Shown here: in pieces, positions 44,356 to 54,023 of the stretch
Layout: each line of letters opens with the position of its first letter
Numbering within the stretch: position 1 is the stretch's first letter
Assembly: GCF_014696135.1 (NCBI RefSeq)
Contig: NZ_JACJPP010000013.1
Coordinates: 62,001 to 126,000 of the forward strand
Direction of reading: 5' to 3'
From: Nodosilinea sp. FACHB-141
GTDB taxonomy: Bacteria; Cyanobacteriota; Cyanobacteriia; Phormidesmidales; Phormidesmidaceae
Length of the DNA: 64,000 bases
Notes under the pieces: model-generated
What the model was told of the DNA's origin: nothing
What the model saw: the letters and a program-made list of their open reading frames with translations, nothing else
The model's database searches: none
Program-made: the position numbers and the translations under genes

Positions 44356-45108
44356 ATGACCCTAGCTCCTGTACCGCCGCTAACATCTCTAACGGCTAAC
44401 CCCCTAGACGTGTCCAACTGGCTGCTGACCCTATCGCAGGTGCGGATGTCAGTTCACGGACAAGACCGCTTGCCGCCTCACCAGCCCATGGTGGTAGTGA
44501 GCAACCACCGTAGCATTATGGATGCGCCGCTGGTAATGAGCGCCCTAGGGCGTCCGGTGCGATTTGCCTGCCACCACTACATGAGTCAGGTGCCCGTCCT
44601 CCGCACGGTGATCAACGCCTTGGGCTGTCTACCGCTGGATGCCCCCGACAAGGGTCAAACTGCTTTCTTTCGTCGGGCCATGAAAGCGCTCAAAGAAGGG
44701 GAAGCGGTAGGCATTTTCCCAGAGGGGGCGGCCCCCATGGTGAACAAAACCACCCCCGACAATCTCAACTCTTTTCATCGAGGGTTTGCCCAACTGGCCC
44801 TGCGAGCACCGGTGGATGAACTGGCGATTGTGCCCGTGGCGATCGCCGCTCATCGCGAGACCAACAACTCGGTGTTGCCCCTGCGGTTGCTTAGCCTATT
44901 TGACTCCTCTGAACCGCTGTTTCAGCAGCCGGGCTGGCATCCAGCGGTGTTTTACCACGAGGTAGATATTATGGTTGGTCGCCCGGTGCGGGTAGATACC
45001 CGACTGCGATCGCACCGCCGCAGCAAAGGCAATGGCGCTCTAGCCTCAGAGCTAACCCAGTGCTGCCAAGATGAAGTAGCTATGCTGCTTAAGCAAGGGT
45101 TTTACTAG
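44356..45108 (+). CDS. plsC: 1-acyl-sn-glycerol-3-phosphate acyltransferase-like protein
   Basis: A 250-residue PlsC-family acyltransferase. The NHRSIMD motif (HX4D) is near residue 52 and the acyl-binding FPEGA near 118. It transfers an acyl chain to lysophosphatidate in membrane lipid synthesis. Cyanobacteria carry several PlsC paralogues, so the symbol is provisional and some may use other acceptors. It ends 76 bases before the next gene on the same strand. Confidence 0.85.
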   Translation: MTLAPVPPLTSLTANPLDVSNWLLTLSQVRMSVHGQDRLPPHQPMVVVSNHRSIMDAPLVMSALGRPVRFACHHYMSQVPVLRTVINALGCLPLDAPDKGQTAFFRRAMKALKEGEAVGIFPEGAAPMVNKTTPDNLNSFHRGFAQLALRAPVDELAIVPVAIAAHRETNNSVLPLRLLSLFDSSEPLFQQPGWHPAVFYHEVDIMVGRPVRVDTRLRSHRRSKGNGALASELTQCCQDEVAMLLKQGFY

Positions 45109-45184
45109 GGTGCTTTTGATGCCCCAGTGGGTATAACTGTATTGGTTGGCCTATCCGAGCGCCCGTCGTCACCCCTACTTCTCC

Positions 45185-46015
45185 ATGCCTGAACCTGCCA
45201 TTCTTAAGCTCTATGCCCCCTTTGGTAAGAATCCCCAGCATCCCCTATTTATTTATTTCCCCGGCATGGATGGCAGTGGCGAGTTATTTGGGCTTCAAAG
45301 CGCCGAACTAAAATCTCACTTTGACATTCGCTGCCTAGTGATTCCGGGCAATGACATGTCTTCCTGGGAAGGCCTGGCCCACCAAGCAGTGCAGTTAATT
45401 CGCCAAGAAGCCAGAACGGCCCCGATCTATCTCTGCGGTGAGTCGTTTGGAGCTTGCTTGGCCCTGCGAACGATCGCCCTGGCCCCAGCCCTAGCCAGCC
45501 ACCTGATCTTGATTAACTCTGCCTCGGCATTCCACCGCTTCCCATGGATGCAGTGGGTAGCCAGCATCACCCCCTGGGTCGCCCCGCCCCTATACCAAAG
45601 CTCCACATTAACCAGCCTGCCAGTACTAGCCAACCTCAGCCGCATTGGGGAGGTCAACCGCCAGGCGCTGATGCGCGCCATGGCTGCAGTCACCCAGGCC
45701 AGCACTGCCTGGCGGCTGTCACTGCTGTCACAGTTTCGCCTAGAGCCGCTGCGCCTGCACCGGGTGACCGCACAAACTCTGCTAGTGGCATCCTTGGGCG
45801 ATCGCCTCCTGCCCTCCCTCGAAGAAGCCCAGCGCCTCGCCACCTTACTGCCCAATTCCCGCATCTATCCCTTGCCCCACAGCGGTCACGTCAGCCTGCT
45901 CGAAGACGGCGTTAATCTGGGGGCAATCATGAAAGCGGTAGGGTTTTTGCCCCAGGTCGCGATCGCCAAGGAACCGACAGCCGAAAAGATTGAGCGCGAG
46001 CCGATTGCGTCCTAG
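45185..46015 (+). CDS. alpha/beta hydrolase
   Basis: Counted from ATG 45185, 276 residues. The oxyanion region is FIYFPGMDGSGELFGLQ, the nucleophile elbow is LCGESFGACLALR with Ser in GESFG, and the His is in SGHVSLLED. No lid or membrane segment is clear. The family is broad and includes acyltransferases and esterases; the downstream lipid-synthesis neighbour plsC suggests a role in lipids, which is inference. The TTG at 45146 is an alternative start. Confidence 0.82.
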   Translation: MPEPAILKLYAPFGKNPQHPLFIYFPGMDGSGELFGLQSAELKSHFDIRCLVIPGNDMSSWEGLAHQAVQLIRQEARTAPIYLCGESFGACLALRTIALAPALASHLILINSASAFHRFPWMQWVASITPWVAPPLYQSSTLTSLPVLANLSRIGEVNRQALMRAMAAVTQASTAWRLSLLSQFRLEPLRLHRVTAQTLLVASLGDRLLPSLEEAQRLATLLPNSRIYPLPHSGHVSLLEDGVNLGAIMKAVGFLPQVAIAKEPTAEKIEREPIAS

Positions 46016-46069
46016 CAAGTGCCTAGGGTTAAGCGAGTCTCTAAACCTATTACCTGCATAGCGTCTTCC

Positions 46070-46909
46070 TCATCCCCTCACCAACTTCAACACCGTCACC
46101 TCCGGCGGACACCCCAACCGCCCTGGCGCATAGCTGCCGAGACCTCGGTTGACGTAGAGCTGGTTTTGGCCCACGGCGTGCAGTCCTGAAACCCATTCCC
46201 AATGACGCACGATTTTGGCGCGGTTGCGTTTGCGCTTGAGAAACGGCAGGTCGAAGGGCAACTTCGGCAGCACCGACAGTTGCAGAGACTGAAGGAGAGC
46301 AGACATAGGGCCGATACCAGGTAGCACCACCTGCCCGCCGTGGGTATGGCCAGAGAGTTGCAAATCGACCCGCCAGGCAGCCAAAAGCTCTGCTGAGTCA
46401 GGGTTGTGGGAGAGCACCAGCCGGGGCTGAGTCGGGGGCAGCGAGTCGAGCAGCGGTGCTGGTTGAAACTCCTTAGACCAAAAATCGGCCAGGCCCACCA
46501 CCGGCAGATCGTCGCCCAGGGGATAGGCGATCTCGTTCCACAGGACGCAAATACCAGCCTGCTGGAGCGATCGCAGAATTGTCTTGCGCCCCTTCTTGGT
46601 AACGTTGTCGTGGTTGCCGAGCACCGCCACCGTGCCAAAGCGGCTTTTGAGCTGGCTGAGATAAGTCACCAGGTCAAAAATAGGGGCGGGGTTGCGGGTG
46701 ACATAGTCGCCCGTCAGAGCAATCAGATCGGGGGCTAGCTCATTGACGCGATCGATCGCCTGCTGCAACAACCCAGTTGAGAGGCGCTGCCCATCGTAGT
46801 GAAAGTCAGAGAGCTGCACAATGCGGCAGCCCTCTAGCCGCTGGGGCAGATCGCGGATGGGGACAGTCACCGTTTCAACGGTTAGGGGGCCGGTCCGAAG
46901 AGGTCGCAT
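46070..46909 (-). CDS. calcineurin-like metallophosphoesterase
   Basis: A 279-residue protein. The metal motifs appear in order: VQLSDFHYDG (D/H), ALTGDYVTRN (GDYV), AVLGNHDN (GNHD), then SGHTHGGQV (GHTHGG). It fits the YaeI-like phosphodiesterase group, some of which cleave lipid A precursors such as UDP-diacylglucosamine. There is no N-terminal membrane segment. It converges on the hydrolase gene. Confidence 0.88.
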   Translation of the reverse strand: MRPLRTGPLTVETVTVPIRDLPQRLEGCRIVQLSDFHYDGQRLSTGLLQQAIDRVNELAPDLIALTGDYVTRNPAPIFDLVTYLSQLKSRFGTVAVLGNHDNVTKKGRKTILRSLQQAGICVLWNEIAYPLGDDLPVVGLADFWSKEFQPAPLLDSLPPTQPRLVLSHNPDSAELLAAWRVDLQLSGHTHGGQVVLPGIGPMSALLQSLQLSVLPKLPFDLPFLKRKRNRAKIVRHWEWVSGLHAVGQNQLYVNRGLGSYAPGRLGCPPEVTVLKLVRG

Positions 46910-47038
46910 GGGCAGTGAGAACGCATTATACGCACGCTAGCCCGTTTATTCGCCGGTTGCCATGAGCCTGGAATATTCTTCAGCGAGCTTTGCTCAATCT
47001 GCTTAACACCGCACCACTAGCTTCGCGCTTTGGTTAGC

Positions 47039-47851
47039 TTAGGCAGGGAAGCCGTTGTAGCTGACCCAGGCTTTGAAGAAGAAGTATCCAGACAGCAGCG
47101 CTAGCAGCGCGCGAAACATTATATTTACCGTCTGGTCGGGTAGGCGGGGCAGGTAGCGGGTGCTTACCTGCACCCCAATCGCCCCTGCCGCCCCCAAAAT
47201 CAAGCCGGTAACCAGCAGCACGTTGCCCGCCTGGGCATGCCACAGACAGGCCCACAGCCCGGTAATCACGATCGCCCCCAGACTGGTCTGCACCGCTACC
47301 TTAATCGGCTCTTGCAGCAGCAAAATTTGCAGCGGCACCATCACCACGCCGCCGCCAACGCCAAACAGCCCAGCTAAAAATCCCGCCAGCCCACCAATAC
47401 CCAAGCGAAACACCGTAGGTGATACTGACTGCGATCGCGCCTTGGGTAGCACAGCACCACCGCTCGTTTCGGCCTGCTGCGCCTGACGGATAACCTGTTT
47501 TTTGATACCGATCAAGTAGATGTTGAGCAGCAGAAACAGGCCAAAAATTCCCAGTAGGGCATACTCAGGCAGGGCCGTAGCCAGCTTTTGACCCAGGTAG
47601 GCAGTGATCAGGGCGGGCAGGCCCAGCATGGCGACATTGCTGAGGTTGAGAAAGCCCATGCGCCAGTTTTGCACGCTACCAACCAGGGAAATCAGGGCGA
47701 TCGCCAGGGTGCTCGTCCCCACTGCCTGCACCCCTGACAGCCCCAGGGCAACCATCACTGGCACCATCACCGTGCCGCCGCCAATGCCCAAAAACCCCGC
47801 CAGCACCCCGGCCAACAGCCCGGCCAGCGCCAATACCAATCCACTCCCCAC
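47039..47851 (-). CDS. TauE/SafE-family sulfite exporter-like protein
   Basis: A 270-residue integral membrane protein with about eight hydrophobic segments. The opening LALAGLLAGVLAGFLGIGGG is the family GIGGG motif and GFLAGLFGVGGGVVMVP its repeat. Members move sulfur-containing organic anions or similar solutes; no assignment beyond the family is possible. It starts with GTG 47849-47851. Confidence 0.9.
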   Translation of the reverse strand: MGSGLVLALAGLLAGVLAGFLGIGGGTVMVPVMVALGLSGVQAVGTSTLAIALISLVGSVQNWRMGFLNLSNVAMLGLPALITAYLGQKLATALPEYALLGIFGLFLLLNIYLIGIKKQVIRQAQQAETSGGAVLPKARSQSVSPTVFRLGIGGLAGFLAGLFGVGGGVVMVPLQILLLQEPIKVAVQTSLGAIVITGLWACLWHAQAGNVLLVTGLILGAAGAIGVQVSTRYLPRLPDQTVNIMFRALLALLSGYFFFKAWVSYNGFPA

Positions 47852-47926
47852 CGCATTCTCCCTGGCTGCTCAGCAGCGTCTATCAATCAGGCGATCGCCT
47901 CATCTTACCCGCTGGCGAGCCTGTAG

Positions 47927-48784
47927 ATGGTAGCTGTTTGGGGCACTATTGACCTATGTATGCCGATCGAGCTGCTTCAGAGTCTACCTATGCTCAACAT
48001 CCGCGATGCCGACGGGAATATCCGCACTGACTTTGAAAAGGCGTTTCGAGACGGCTATCAATTTCAGTACAACTTGCCCTACGACGGGCCGCAAACGGTC
48101 GAATTTACCACCCATTCCATTGGGGAGTTAGTACTGCCCTCAGGCCAGTTGATAGCCTGTGATCCGCTCTTACCCCCTGATCTCAGGTACTGCTTTACAC
48201 AAACTGTAGAGCCAGGACGCTATCCTGTGGTGCTGAGTCTTGCGGGCTTCAAACCTAGACAAGATAGAAGAATCGCTTGTGCCATGCTACAGGTGAGCCA
48301 ACAGATGCCAGTTCGATGGGAGCTGGCGATTCTTAATTCTGACAGGCCCGCTAATTATCAAAACTACGGCGTAGATTCAGGCACTGGCAGCTTCATGGAT
48401 GCCGAGGTTGCCCAAATCTTGAAGCAGATGGATGAACCTGATCCTGACGAGTACGCTGCCGCATGGCAAGAAAGTGGAGAAGCGGCGTGGGCATTGCAAA
48501 AGGCGGCTTCCGACAGATTTGAAAATGAATACTGCCAACCCGTAGTTGATGAAATGGAGAGCAATGGAGAAGCAGCCGTCAGCGCTGAATATCCTTATGA
48601 CAGAAAAGGGGATTGGGCCAATTTTTGCATTAATGAGAGCACCGGGGCCAACGTGATGGCCTTTGGTTCAGGCTGGGGAGACGGTGGCTATGCCTCTTAC
48701 TGGGGATACGACGACAATGGCCAAATTGTCTGCATCGTCACTGACTTTAGGCTCTTTGGTTTTGGTAAAAATGAGGATGACTAA
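47927..48784 (+). CDS. DUF4241-family protein
   Basis: A 285-residue soluble, acidic protein. The C-terminal GSGWGDGGYASYWGYDDNG and DFRLFGF segments are typical of DUF4241. Its function is not established; some members are found beside toxin or immunity genes, but nothing here suggests that. Its codons are more AT-rich than the neighbours, compatible with transfer. ATG 47960 is another start. Confidence 0.78.
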   Translation: MVAVWGTIDLCMPIELLQSLPMLNIRDADGNIRTDFEKAFRDGYQFQYNLPYDGPQTVEFTTHSIGELVLPSGQLIACDPLLPPDLRYCFTQTVEPGRYPVVLSLAGFKPRQDRRIACAMLQVSQQMPVRWELAILNSDRPANYQNYGVDSGTGSFMDAEVAQILKQMDEPDPDEYAAAWQESGEAAWALQKAASDRFENEYCQPVVDEMESNGEAAVSAEYPYDRKGDWANFCINESTGANVMAFGSGWGDGGYASYWGYDDNGQIVCIVTDFRLFGFGKNEDD

Positions 48785-48862
48785 TCGCACTAATCTCTAG
48801 CGTCAAGCCTTCAGCATCATGTAACCAATTTCCATGGCCATAGAAATAATCTAGAATTTGGC

Positions 48863-50146
48863 TTAAGCCTGGGCGGCAGCCAATGGAGCGACAAATTCCT
48901 CTGGCCCCAGCAGCGAAATGCAGGGGGTGTGGAAAAATTCTTGGGCGACGGCTTCGGCGTCGAGCACTGTCACCGCCGCCACCATGTCTTGAAACTGCTG
49001 GTCATACTCGACTCCCAGCCCTAAAATTTCATACCAGCCTAGCAGCTGGGCGATCTGGGCGTTGGTTTGCTTGCCCAGGGCGTACTGGCCCAGCAGCTTG
49101 TTTTTGGCCGACTGTAGCTCATCGTCAGAGAGCACCGTCTCTTGCAGCCGTTCCACCTCAAAGCGCAGACCCTCTAGGGCCGTGGCAGCATTCTCTGGGG
49201 CGGTGCCAATATAGGCAACAAACTGCGACAGCCCCAGGCGAGTGGGGTAAAAGGCCGATACATCGTAGGCCAGACCCCGCTTTTCGCGCAGTTCGACAAA
49301 TAGGCGGCTAGAGAGCCCGTTGCCCAGGTAGGTGTTGATTAGCTTGAGGGCGGCGTAGGCAGGGTGCTTCACCGGGGCCGCTGGGTAGCCCACCATGACG
49401 ATCGCCTGGTTGGTTTCCTGAGCCACCATTGAGCAGGTGGCAGCGGGAGCCACCGCAGGCAGGGTTAGCACCGGAGGCGGCGTTGCCGGAGCCTGCCAGT
49501 CGCCCAGGGTTTGCTCGACCTGGGCTTGGGCTGCCTCAGGGCTAATGCGACCCACAATGGTCACCACTACGTTGTCGGGACGCATGTGCTGGCGATGAAA
49601 GTCGGTTAGGGCCTGCTGGGTAATGGCCGCAACCGAGGCCTCGGTACCAATGCCGGGCAGGGCATAGGGGTGCTCGCCGTACATATCTTGGCGCAGCTGG
49701 TTGAAGGCAATGGTGAAGGGCTGCTCCTGCATCGAGCGAATCTGCTGCAGAGTGAGCCGCCGCTCTAGGTCAATTTCGTCGAGGGGAAAACTGGGCTGCC
49801 GCAGCAGGGTAGCGGCCAGGGCAAAAATTTCGGGAAAGTCAGCGGAGACGGTTTTGAGGCTGATAAGGCTGTAGTCGGCGGCGGCATCGGTGCCCAGGCT
49901 GGCCCCCACCGACTCGACGGTTTCTGCGATCGCCATCGATGAAAGCGTCTCGGTGCCCTTGGTCAGCAGCCCCATCAAAAAGCTTACCAGCCCCGCCTGG
50001 TGCGGAGCCTCAAAGGCGCTTCCAGCTCGAATAAACAGACGAGCGGAGACAATATCAGCAACGGGGTTTTCTAAAACAATCACCGTCAGGCCATTGGCTA
50101 AAACGGTGCGGTGCAGGCGTGGCGCTTGAAGAAGAGAAGCTGTCAC
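48863..50146 (-). CDS. M16-family peptidase-like protein, R/Y subunit without HxxEH
   Basis: A 427-residue M16 fold protein. The zinc motif position reads VSFLMG instead of HxxEH, so this chain cannot bind zinc in the usual way. The substrate-binding LREKRGLAYDV (R and Y) is kept. The gene follows an HxxEH-bearing M16 gene on the same strand after 115 bases. In M16B complexes the HxxEH chain and the R/Y chain form one active enzyme, so the two genes probably encode such a heterodimer. Confidence 0.88.
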   Translation of the reverse strand: MTASLLQAPRLHRTVLANGLTVIVLENPVADIVSARLFIRAGSAFEAPHQAGLVSFLMGLLTKGTETLSSMAIAETVESVGASLGTDAAADYSLISLKTVSADFPEIFALAATLLRQPSFPLDEIDLERRLTLQQIRSMQEQPFTIAFNQLRQDMYGEHPYALPGIGTEASVAAITQQALTDFHRQHMRPDNVVVTIVGRISPEAAQAQVEQTLGDWQAPATPPPVLTLPAVAPAATCSMVAQETNQAIVMVGYPAAPVKHPAYAALKLINTYLGNGLSSRLFVELREKRGLAYDVSAFYPTRLGLSQFVAYIGTAPENAATALEGLRFEVERLQETVLSDDELQSAKNKLLGQYALGKQTNAQIAQLLGWYEILGLGVEYDQQFQDMVAAVTVLDAEAVAQEFFHTPCISLLGPEEFVAPLAAAQA

Positions 50147-50261
50147 AGGGCAAAAAGTAGGTTAACGAAACGAACAGGGAATGGTTTTGAAATGATTTGG
50201 ATTTGTTAGGCTTTGGCGATCGCGGCGCTGGCCAGTCTAACTATAGTCTGCCCAGGCGGCA

Positions 50262-51548
50262 TTAGGCTGGACGCAAAATAGTGGACACATAGCGCAGGGG
50301 TGTAAGGTACTGGGCGGCTAGCTGACGCAGGCGCTCCTCGGTGTAGCGCTTTAGGGTGGGGACATAGCTGAGACAGCGGTCGGCGTTGGTAACGGTGCCG
50401 TAGTAGCCATAGAGACCCGCCAGTTGCCCCGGAGCTTCGGTCGAAAAGGCGTAATCGTTGCACAGCAGGCGCTTAGCGCGGGCCAGTTCGGCATCGGTAA
50501 TCGGTTTAGCTGCCAGCTCGCTGATGCGATCGCACACAATCGCCTCGACCCGGTCCACATCCTTGCCGTCGAGCCAGGCCTGAATAGTGAACAAGCTGCA
50601 ATCGCGCTGAAGCGAAAATCCGGCGCTGATGTCCTGCACCAGCTGGCGGTCTTCCCGCAGCTCGCGCACTAGGCGAGACGAGCGCCCTTCTGCCAGAATG
50701 GCCGCCAGCAGGTCTAAGCCGTAGGCGGTTTCGAGCTGGGCAATGCCCGGAGCCAGCCAGGCGATGCACAGGCGCGACTGCTCAAGGCGCGGCAGGTGAA
50801 GGGTTTCGCGGCGCACCCCCGGTAGGGAGGGAATGGACGCGATCGCCGCCGCTGGACAGGGCGGTGGGGAAGCAAAACCGCGAAAGGCATGCTTGACCAT
50901 CGCCACCGTGGGCTCTAGGGGAATGCCGCCTGTAATCACCACTGTCATGTTGTCGGGCTGATAGTGGGCCTGGTGAAAGCAGCGCATCTCTTCGGGCGAT
51001 CGCTGCTGCAAAATTTCCGCTGTGCCCAGCACCGGGCGACCGTAGGGATGGTCTTGGTACACCAGCTCCGACATCGCCTGGTAGCCTAACCAGTCGGGGT
51101 CATCCTGAGCCTGGCGGATTTCTTCGAGCACCACCTGCCGCTCACGGCCAAACTCATCGGCGGGGATTGCCGCGTGCAGCAGCAGATCGGCCAGGTAGGG
51201 CAGGGTCTGCGCCAGCATGTCGGCCGCAATGGTGATGTAAAAGTGAGCGTAGTCGTGGCTGGTGGCGGCGTTAGTCATGCCCCCCTGGGTTTCGATCGCG
51301 TAATCAAAAACCCCAGGCGGCAGTTGATCGGTGCCCTTAAAAATCATGTGCTCTAGAAAGTGGGCCATGCCTGCCCACTCCGCCGGTTCAGTAATGGCCC
51401 CAGCCTTCACCCACACGTCGGCCACCACTACGGGCGTTGCCGCAATCTCCTGGTGGATCAGGGTCAGCCCATTCTCCAAGCGAATTACACTGGCGGGAAA
51501 ATCAACCGAATTCAACGGTGCGGGCCCTACAAGAAACCACCAAGCCAC
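50262..51548 (-). CDS. M16-family zinc peptidase, catalytic HxxEH subunit
   Basis: A 428-residue M16 fold protein. The inverted zinc motif HFLEH is at residues 63-67 (GMAHFLEHMIFKGTD). At the R/Y position it reads LREDRQLVQDI, so the Tyr is missing. It thus complements the neighbour, which lacks HxxEH but keeps R/Y. It is probably soluble, with no signal peptide in the conserved part. The start is not fixed: GTG 51546-51548 gives 15 extra residues ahead of the domain. Substrates of cyanobacterial M16 enzymes are not settled. Confidence 0.9.
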   Translation of the reverse strand: MAWWFLVGPAPLNSVDFPASVIRLENGLTLIHQEIAATPVVVADVWVKAGAITEPAEWAGMAHFLEHMIFKGTDQLPPGVFDYAIETQGGMTNAATSHDYAHFYITIAADMLAQTLPYLADLLLHAAIPADEFGRERQVVLEEIRQAQDDPDWLGYQAMSELVYQDHPYGRPVLGTAEILQQRSPEEMRCFHQAHYQPDNMTVVITGGIPLEPTVAMVKHAFRGFASPPPCPAAAIASIPSLPGVRRETLHLPRLEQSRLCIAWLAPGIAQLETAYGLDLLAAILAEGRSSRLVRELREDRQLVQDISAGFSLQRDCSLFTIQAWLDGKDVDRVEAIVCDRISELAAKPITDAELARAKRLLCNDYAFSTEAPGQLAGLYGYYGTVTNADRCLSYVPTLKRYTEERLRQLAAQYLTPLRYVSTILRPA

Positions 51549-51674
51549 CTTGAAGCCGACCTGCTAAGCGATCGCAGTATCTGAATTCGAGGCTAGCTAT
51601 GCTGTCAATACTAGCGCTCAAGTAAGCTAAATCACATTTCAAAAGCAATTCCCCCATCTGCGAGAGACAGGGGA

Positions 51675-51833
51675 ATGCCAAAAATCTTGAAGGCCTCACC
51701 GCAACGCCGTCTTACCTCAGTTTCCGACCTGGGAAAACCAGGGGGGTGCCATGGCATTTGGCTTAAAGTTTCCGAGTACAAGCTCGGTTTACTGCCGCCG
51801 GTGCAACTTGGCTCCCGTTCGGAACAAACATAG
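51675..51833 (+). CDS. possible 52-residue protein upstream of minC
   Basis: ATG 51675-51677 to TAG 51831-51833. A purine run (CAGGGGA) lies just before the ATG but is too close for an ideal ribosome binding site. The protein has KPGGCHGIWLKVSEYKLGLL in the middle and no motif I recognise. It is a candidate only. The remaining bases of the 415-base gap hold a short ATTCCCC/GGGGAAT hairpin (51647-51676), and no other gene. Confidence 0.25.
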   Translation: MPKILKASPQRRLTSVSDLGKPGGCHGIWLKVSEYKLGLLPPVQLGSRSEQT

Positions 51834-51963
51834 ATCGACAAACATTGTTGGTAGTCACCAACGCCGTAGTGAGACCTCCTCTACTATAACCAACAGCCCG
51901 GGACAAACCGCAAGAGGAAAACCGACCTTAACTGACCGGCTATCTCTGCCACCGTGATCTAAT

Positions 51964-52965
51964 ATGGCAGCACCGGGCTTGGCCCAGTGTTTTCAACCTC
52001 CGCAAACCCCTATGGTTCCTGACGACTCTGCTTTCTTGGCTGTAACCGAGGCCGCCACCGACCCAGATTTGACCTCGGCCAATGCCTCTACTCCAGCGTT
52101 TTCGGATAGTCCCGAGGCCGCTGCCCCAACTAATTCAGAAGTCTCGGACAGCCCCGAGGTTGAGGCGGACGCTGCCCCCGTGCCCGCCCCCCCCATCGAC
52201 CCCCGCACCCAGCTGCGGCTGCGCAACGACGGCGATCACCTGGTGCTTCTAATGCCCAACGGCCCCCAGGTCGAGGCCGAAGGCGGTGCCCTGTCGTGGG
52301 GAGAGCTGTTGCAGCACTTCAAACAGCGGCTAAATGGCAGCGAGCCATTTTGGCAGCCCAATACGGTGGTGCACCTAGCCGCCCGCGATCGCCTGCTTGA
52401 TGCCCGCCAGCTCCAGACTTTAGAAGAAATTCTCACCGCTGCCCAGCTCACCCTCAAGCGAGTCGCCACCAGCCGTCGCCAGACCGCCATGGCCGCCGTG
52501 GCCGCCGGCTACTCCGTCGATCAGCTGGCCGCGGAAGACACCCTGGTGCAGTCGCCCCCGGCCCCCGGCCAGCCCCTAGCCGAACCGCTGTACCTACAAA
52601 CCACCCTGCGGGGCGGGGTCGAAATTCGCCATCCCGGCACCATCGTTGTGCTAGGGGATGTCAACCCCGGCAGCTCGCTGGTGGCGGAGGGCGACATTTT
52701 GGTGTGGGGGAGGCTGCGGGGGATGGCTCACGCGGGGTCGGGGGGCGATCGCAGTCGCTGCATCATGGCCCTGCAAATGCACCCCACCCAGCTGCGCCTG
52801 GCCGATCTGGTAGCCCGCGCCCCCGATGGCCCTATCGGAGACTACTTACCCGAAGTGGCCTACGTGGGCAACAACGGCATCCGCATTGCCCAGGCCCAAG
52901 CCTTTGCCCGCCAAAACTTCAACGCCACTCTAGAGCAGGGCGCACAGCCAACCGATGGGTTTTAG
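51964..52965 (+). CDS. minC: septum site-determining protein MinC
   Basis: A 333-residue protein. The C-terminal beta-helix domain (EIRHPGTIVVLGDVNPGSSL, ILVWGRLRGMAHAG) that binds MinD and FtsZ is at about 215-310. The N-terminal domain is at about 80-170. Before it lies an unusual Ala/Pro/Glu/Asp-rich start of about 75 residues. MinC blocks FtsZ polymerisation away from mid-cell. minD follows after 207 bases and minE after another 53. Confidence 0.93.
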   Translation: MAAPGLAQCFQPPQTPMVPDDSAFLAVTEAATDPDLTSANASTPAFSDSPEAAAPTNSEVSDSPEVEADAAPVPAPPIDPRTQLRLRNDGDHLVLLMPNGPQVEAEGGALSWGELLQHFKQRLNGSEPFWQPNTVVHLAARDRLLDARQLQTLEEILTAAQLTLKRVATSRRQTAMAAVAAGYSVDQLAAEDTLVQSPPAPGQPLAEPLYLQTTLRGGVEIRHPGTIVVLGDVNPGSSLVAEGDILVWGRLRGMAHAGSGGDRSRCIMALQMHPTQLRLADLVARAPDGPIGDYLPEVAYVGNNGIRIAQAQAFARQNFNATLEQGAQPTDGF

Positions 52966-53172
52966 ATTTAGTAGTCTGCCCAGCCAAAGGTGACAGGTTA
53001 ATCGGGTTCAAGGTTTACGGCATATGGTTCACGGCAGTCCTTTAGCCATATACCCTAAACCCTGCACCTTATAGATCGACTAAATTCGCAGTTCTCAGCC
53101 TGCACCCATAGCGTATTATTAACGGTTGTTTTCGTCGGGTAGTTGGTTCTTTAAGGAAAGTTGGGTTCGTCC

Positions 53173-53970
53173 ATGACTCGCATTATCGTAATGACCTCGG
53201 GCAAAGGGGGCGTTGGCAAGAGCACCTGCACCGCCAACCTGGGCATGGCCCTGGCCCAGCGGAACCAGCGGGTCGCCGTCGTCGATGCCGACTTTGGCCT
53301 GCGCAACCTCGACCTGCTGTTGGGTCTCGAGAACCGCATCGTCTACACCGCCCTCGACGTGCTGGCGGGCGACTGCACGGTCGAGAAAGCCCTGGTCAAA
53401 GACAAGCGCCAGCCCACCCTCGGCCTGCTAGCTGCCGCCCAAAACCGCAACAAAGAAGCCATCACTCCCGACCAGATGAAGCAGCTGGTGGCAGGGTTAG
53501 CCCCCAGCAACGACTTCATTTTAATCGACTGTCCGGCGGGCATCGAGATGGGCTTTCAGAATGCGATCGCCCCGGCAAAAGAGGCGATCGTCGTCACCAC
53601 CCCCGAAATTTCTGCCGTGCGCGACGCCGACCGGGTAATCGGTCTACTCGAAGCCAACGATGTGAAATTTACCAAGCTGCTGATCAACCGCATCAAGCCC
53701 AAGATGGTGCAAGAAGACCAAATGATGTCGGTGCGCGACGTGCTCGATATTCTCGCTGTGCCCCTGCTGGGCGTGGTGCCCGATGACGAGCGGGTGATTG
53801 TCTCATCGAACCGGGGCGAGCCCCTGGTGCTCGACAAAGAGCTCTCCATGGCCGGGGTCGCCTTTAACAACGTGGCCCGCCGCCTGCTGGGTGAAGAGGT
53901 GCCCCTCATTGACCTCAACGCCACCCATGACGATTTGTTCAGCCGCCTGCGCCGCTTCTTTAGGGGCTAG
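53173..53970 (+). CDS. minD: septum site-determining ATPase MinD
   Basis: Counted from ATG 53173, 265 residues. It starts MTRIIVMTSGKGGVGKST, the deviant Walker A of ParA/MinD ATPases, and ends in the amphipathic helix (DDLFSRLRRFFRG) that binds membranes. The switch and dimer segments DADFGLRNLD and DCPAGIE are present. It recruits MinC and oscillates with MinE. It is the middle gene of minCDE. Confidence 0.97.
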   Translation: MTRIIVMTSGKGGVGKSTCTANLGMALAQRNQRVAVVDADFGLRNLDLLLGLENRIVYTALDVLAGDCTVEKALVKDKRQPTLGLLAAAQNRNKEAITPDQMKQLVAGLAPSNDFILIDCPAGIEMGFQNAIAPAKEAIVVTTPEISAVRDADRVIGLLEANDVKFTKLLINRIKPKMVQEDQMMSVRDVLDILAVPLLGVVPDDERVIVSSNRGEPLVLDKELSMAGVAFNNVARRLLGEEVPLIDLNATHDDLFSRLRRFFRG

Positions 53971-54023
53971 GGCCGTTTATTGCCACGGTGTTTGATGTTT
54001 TCTCTACCTAGCCGCCAGTGCCG

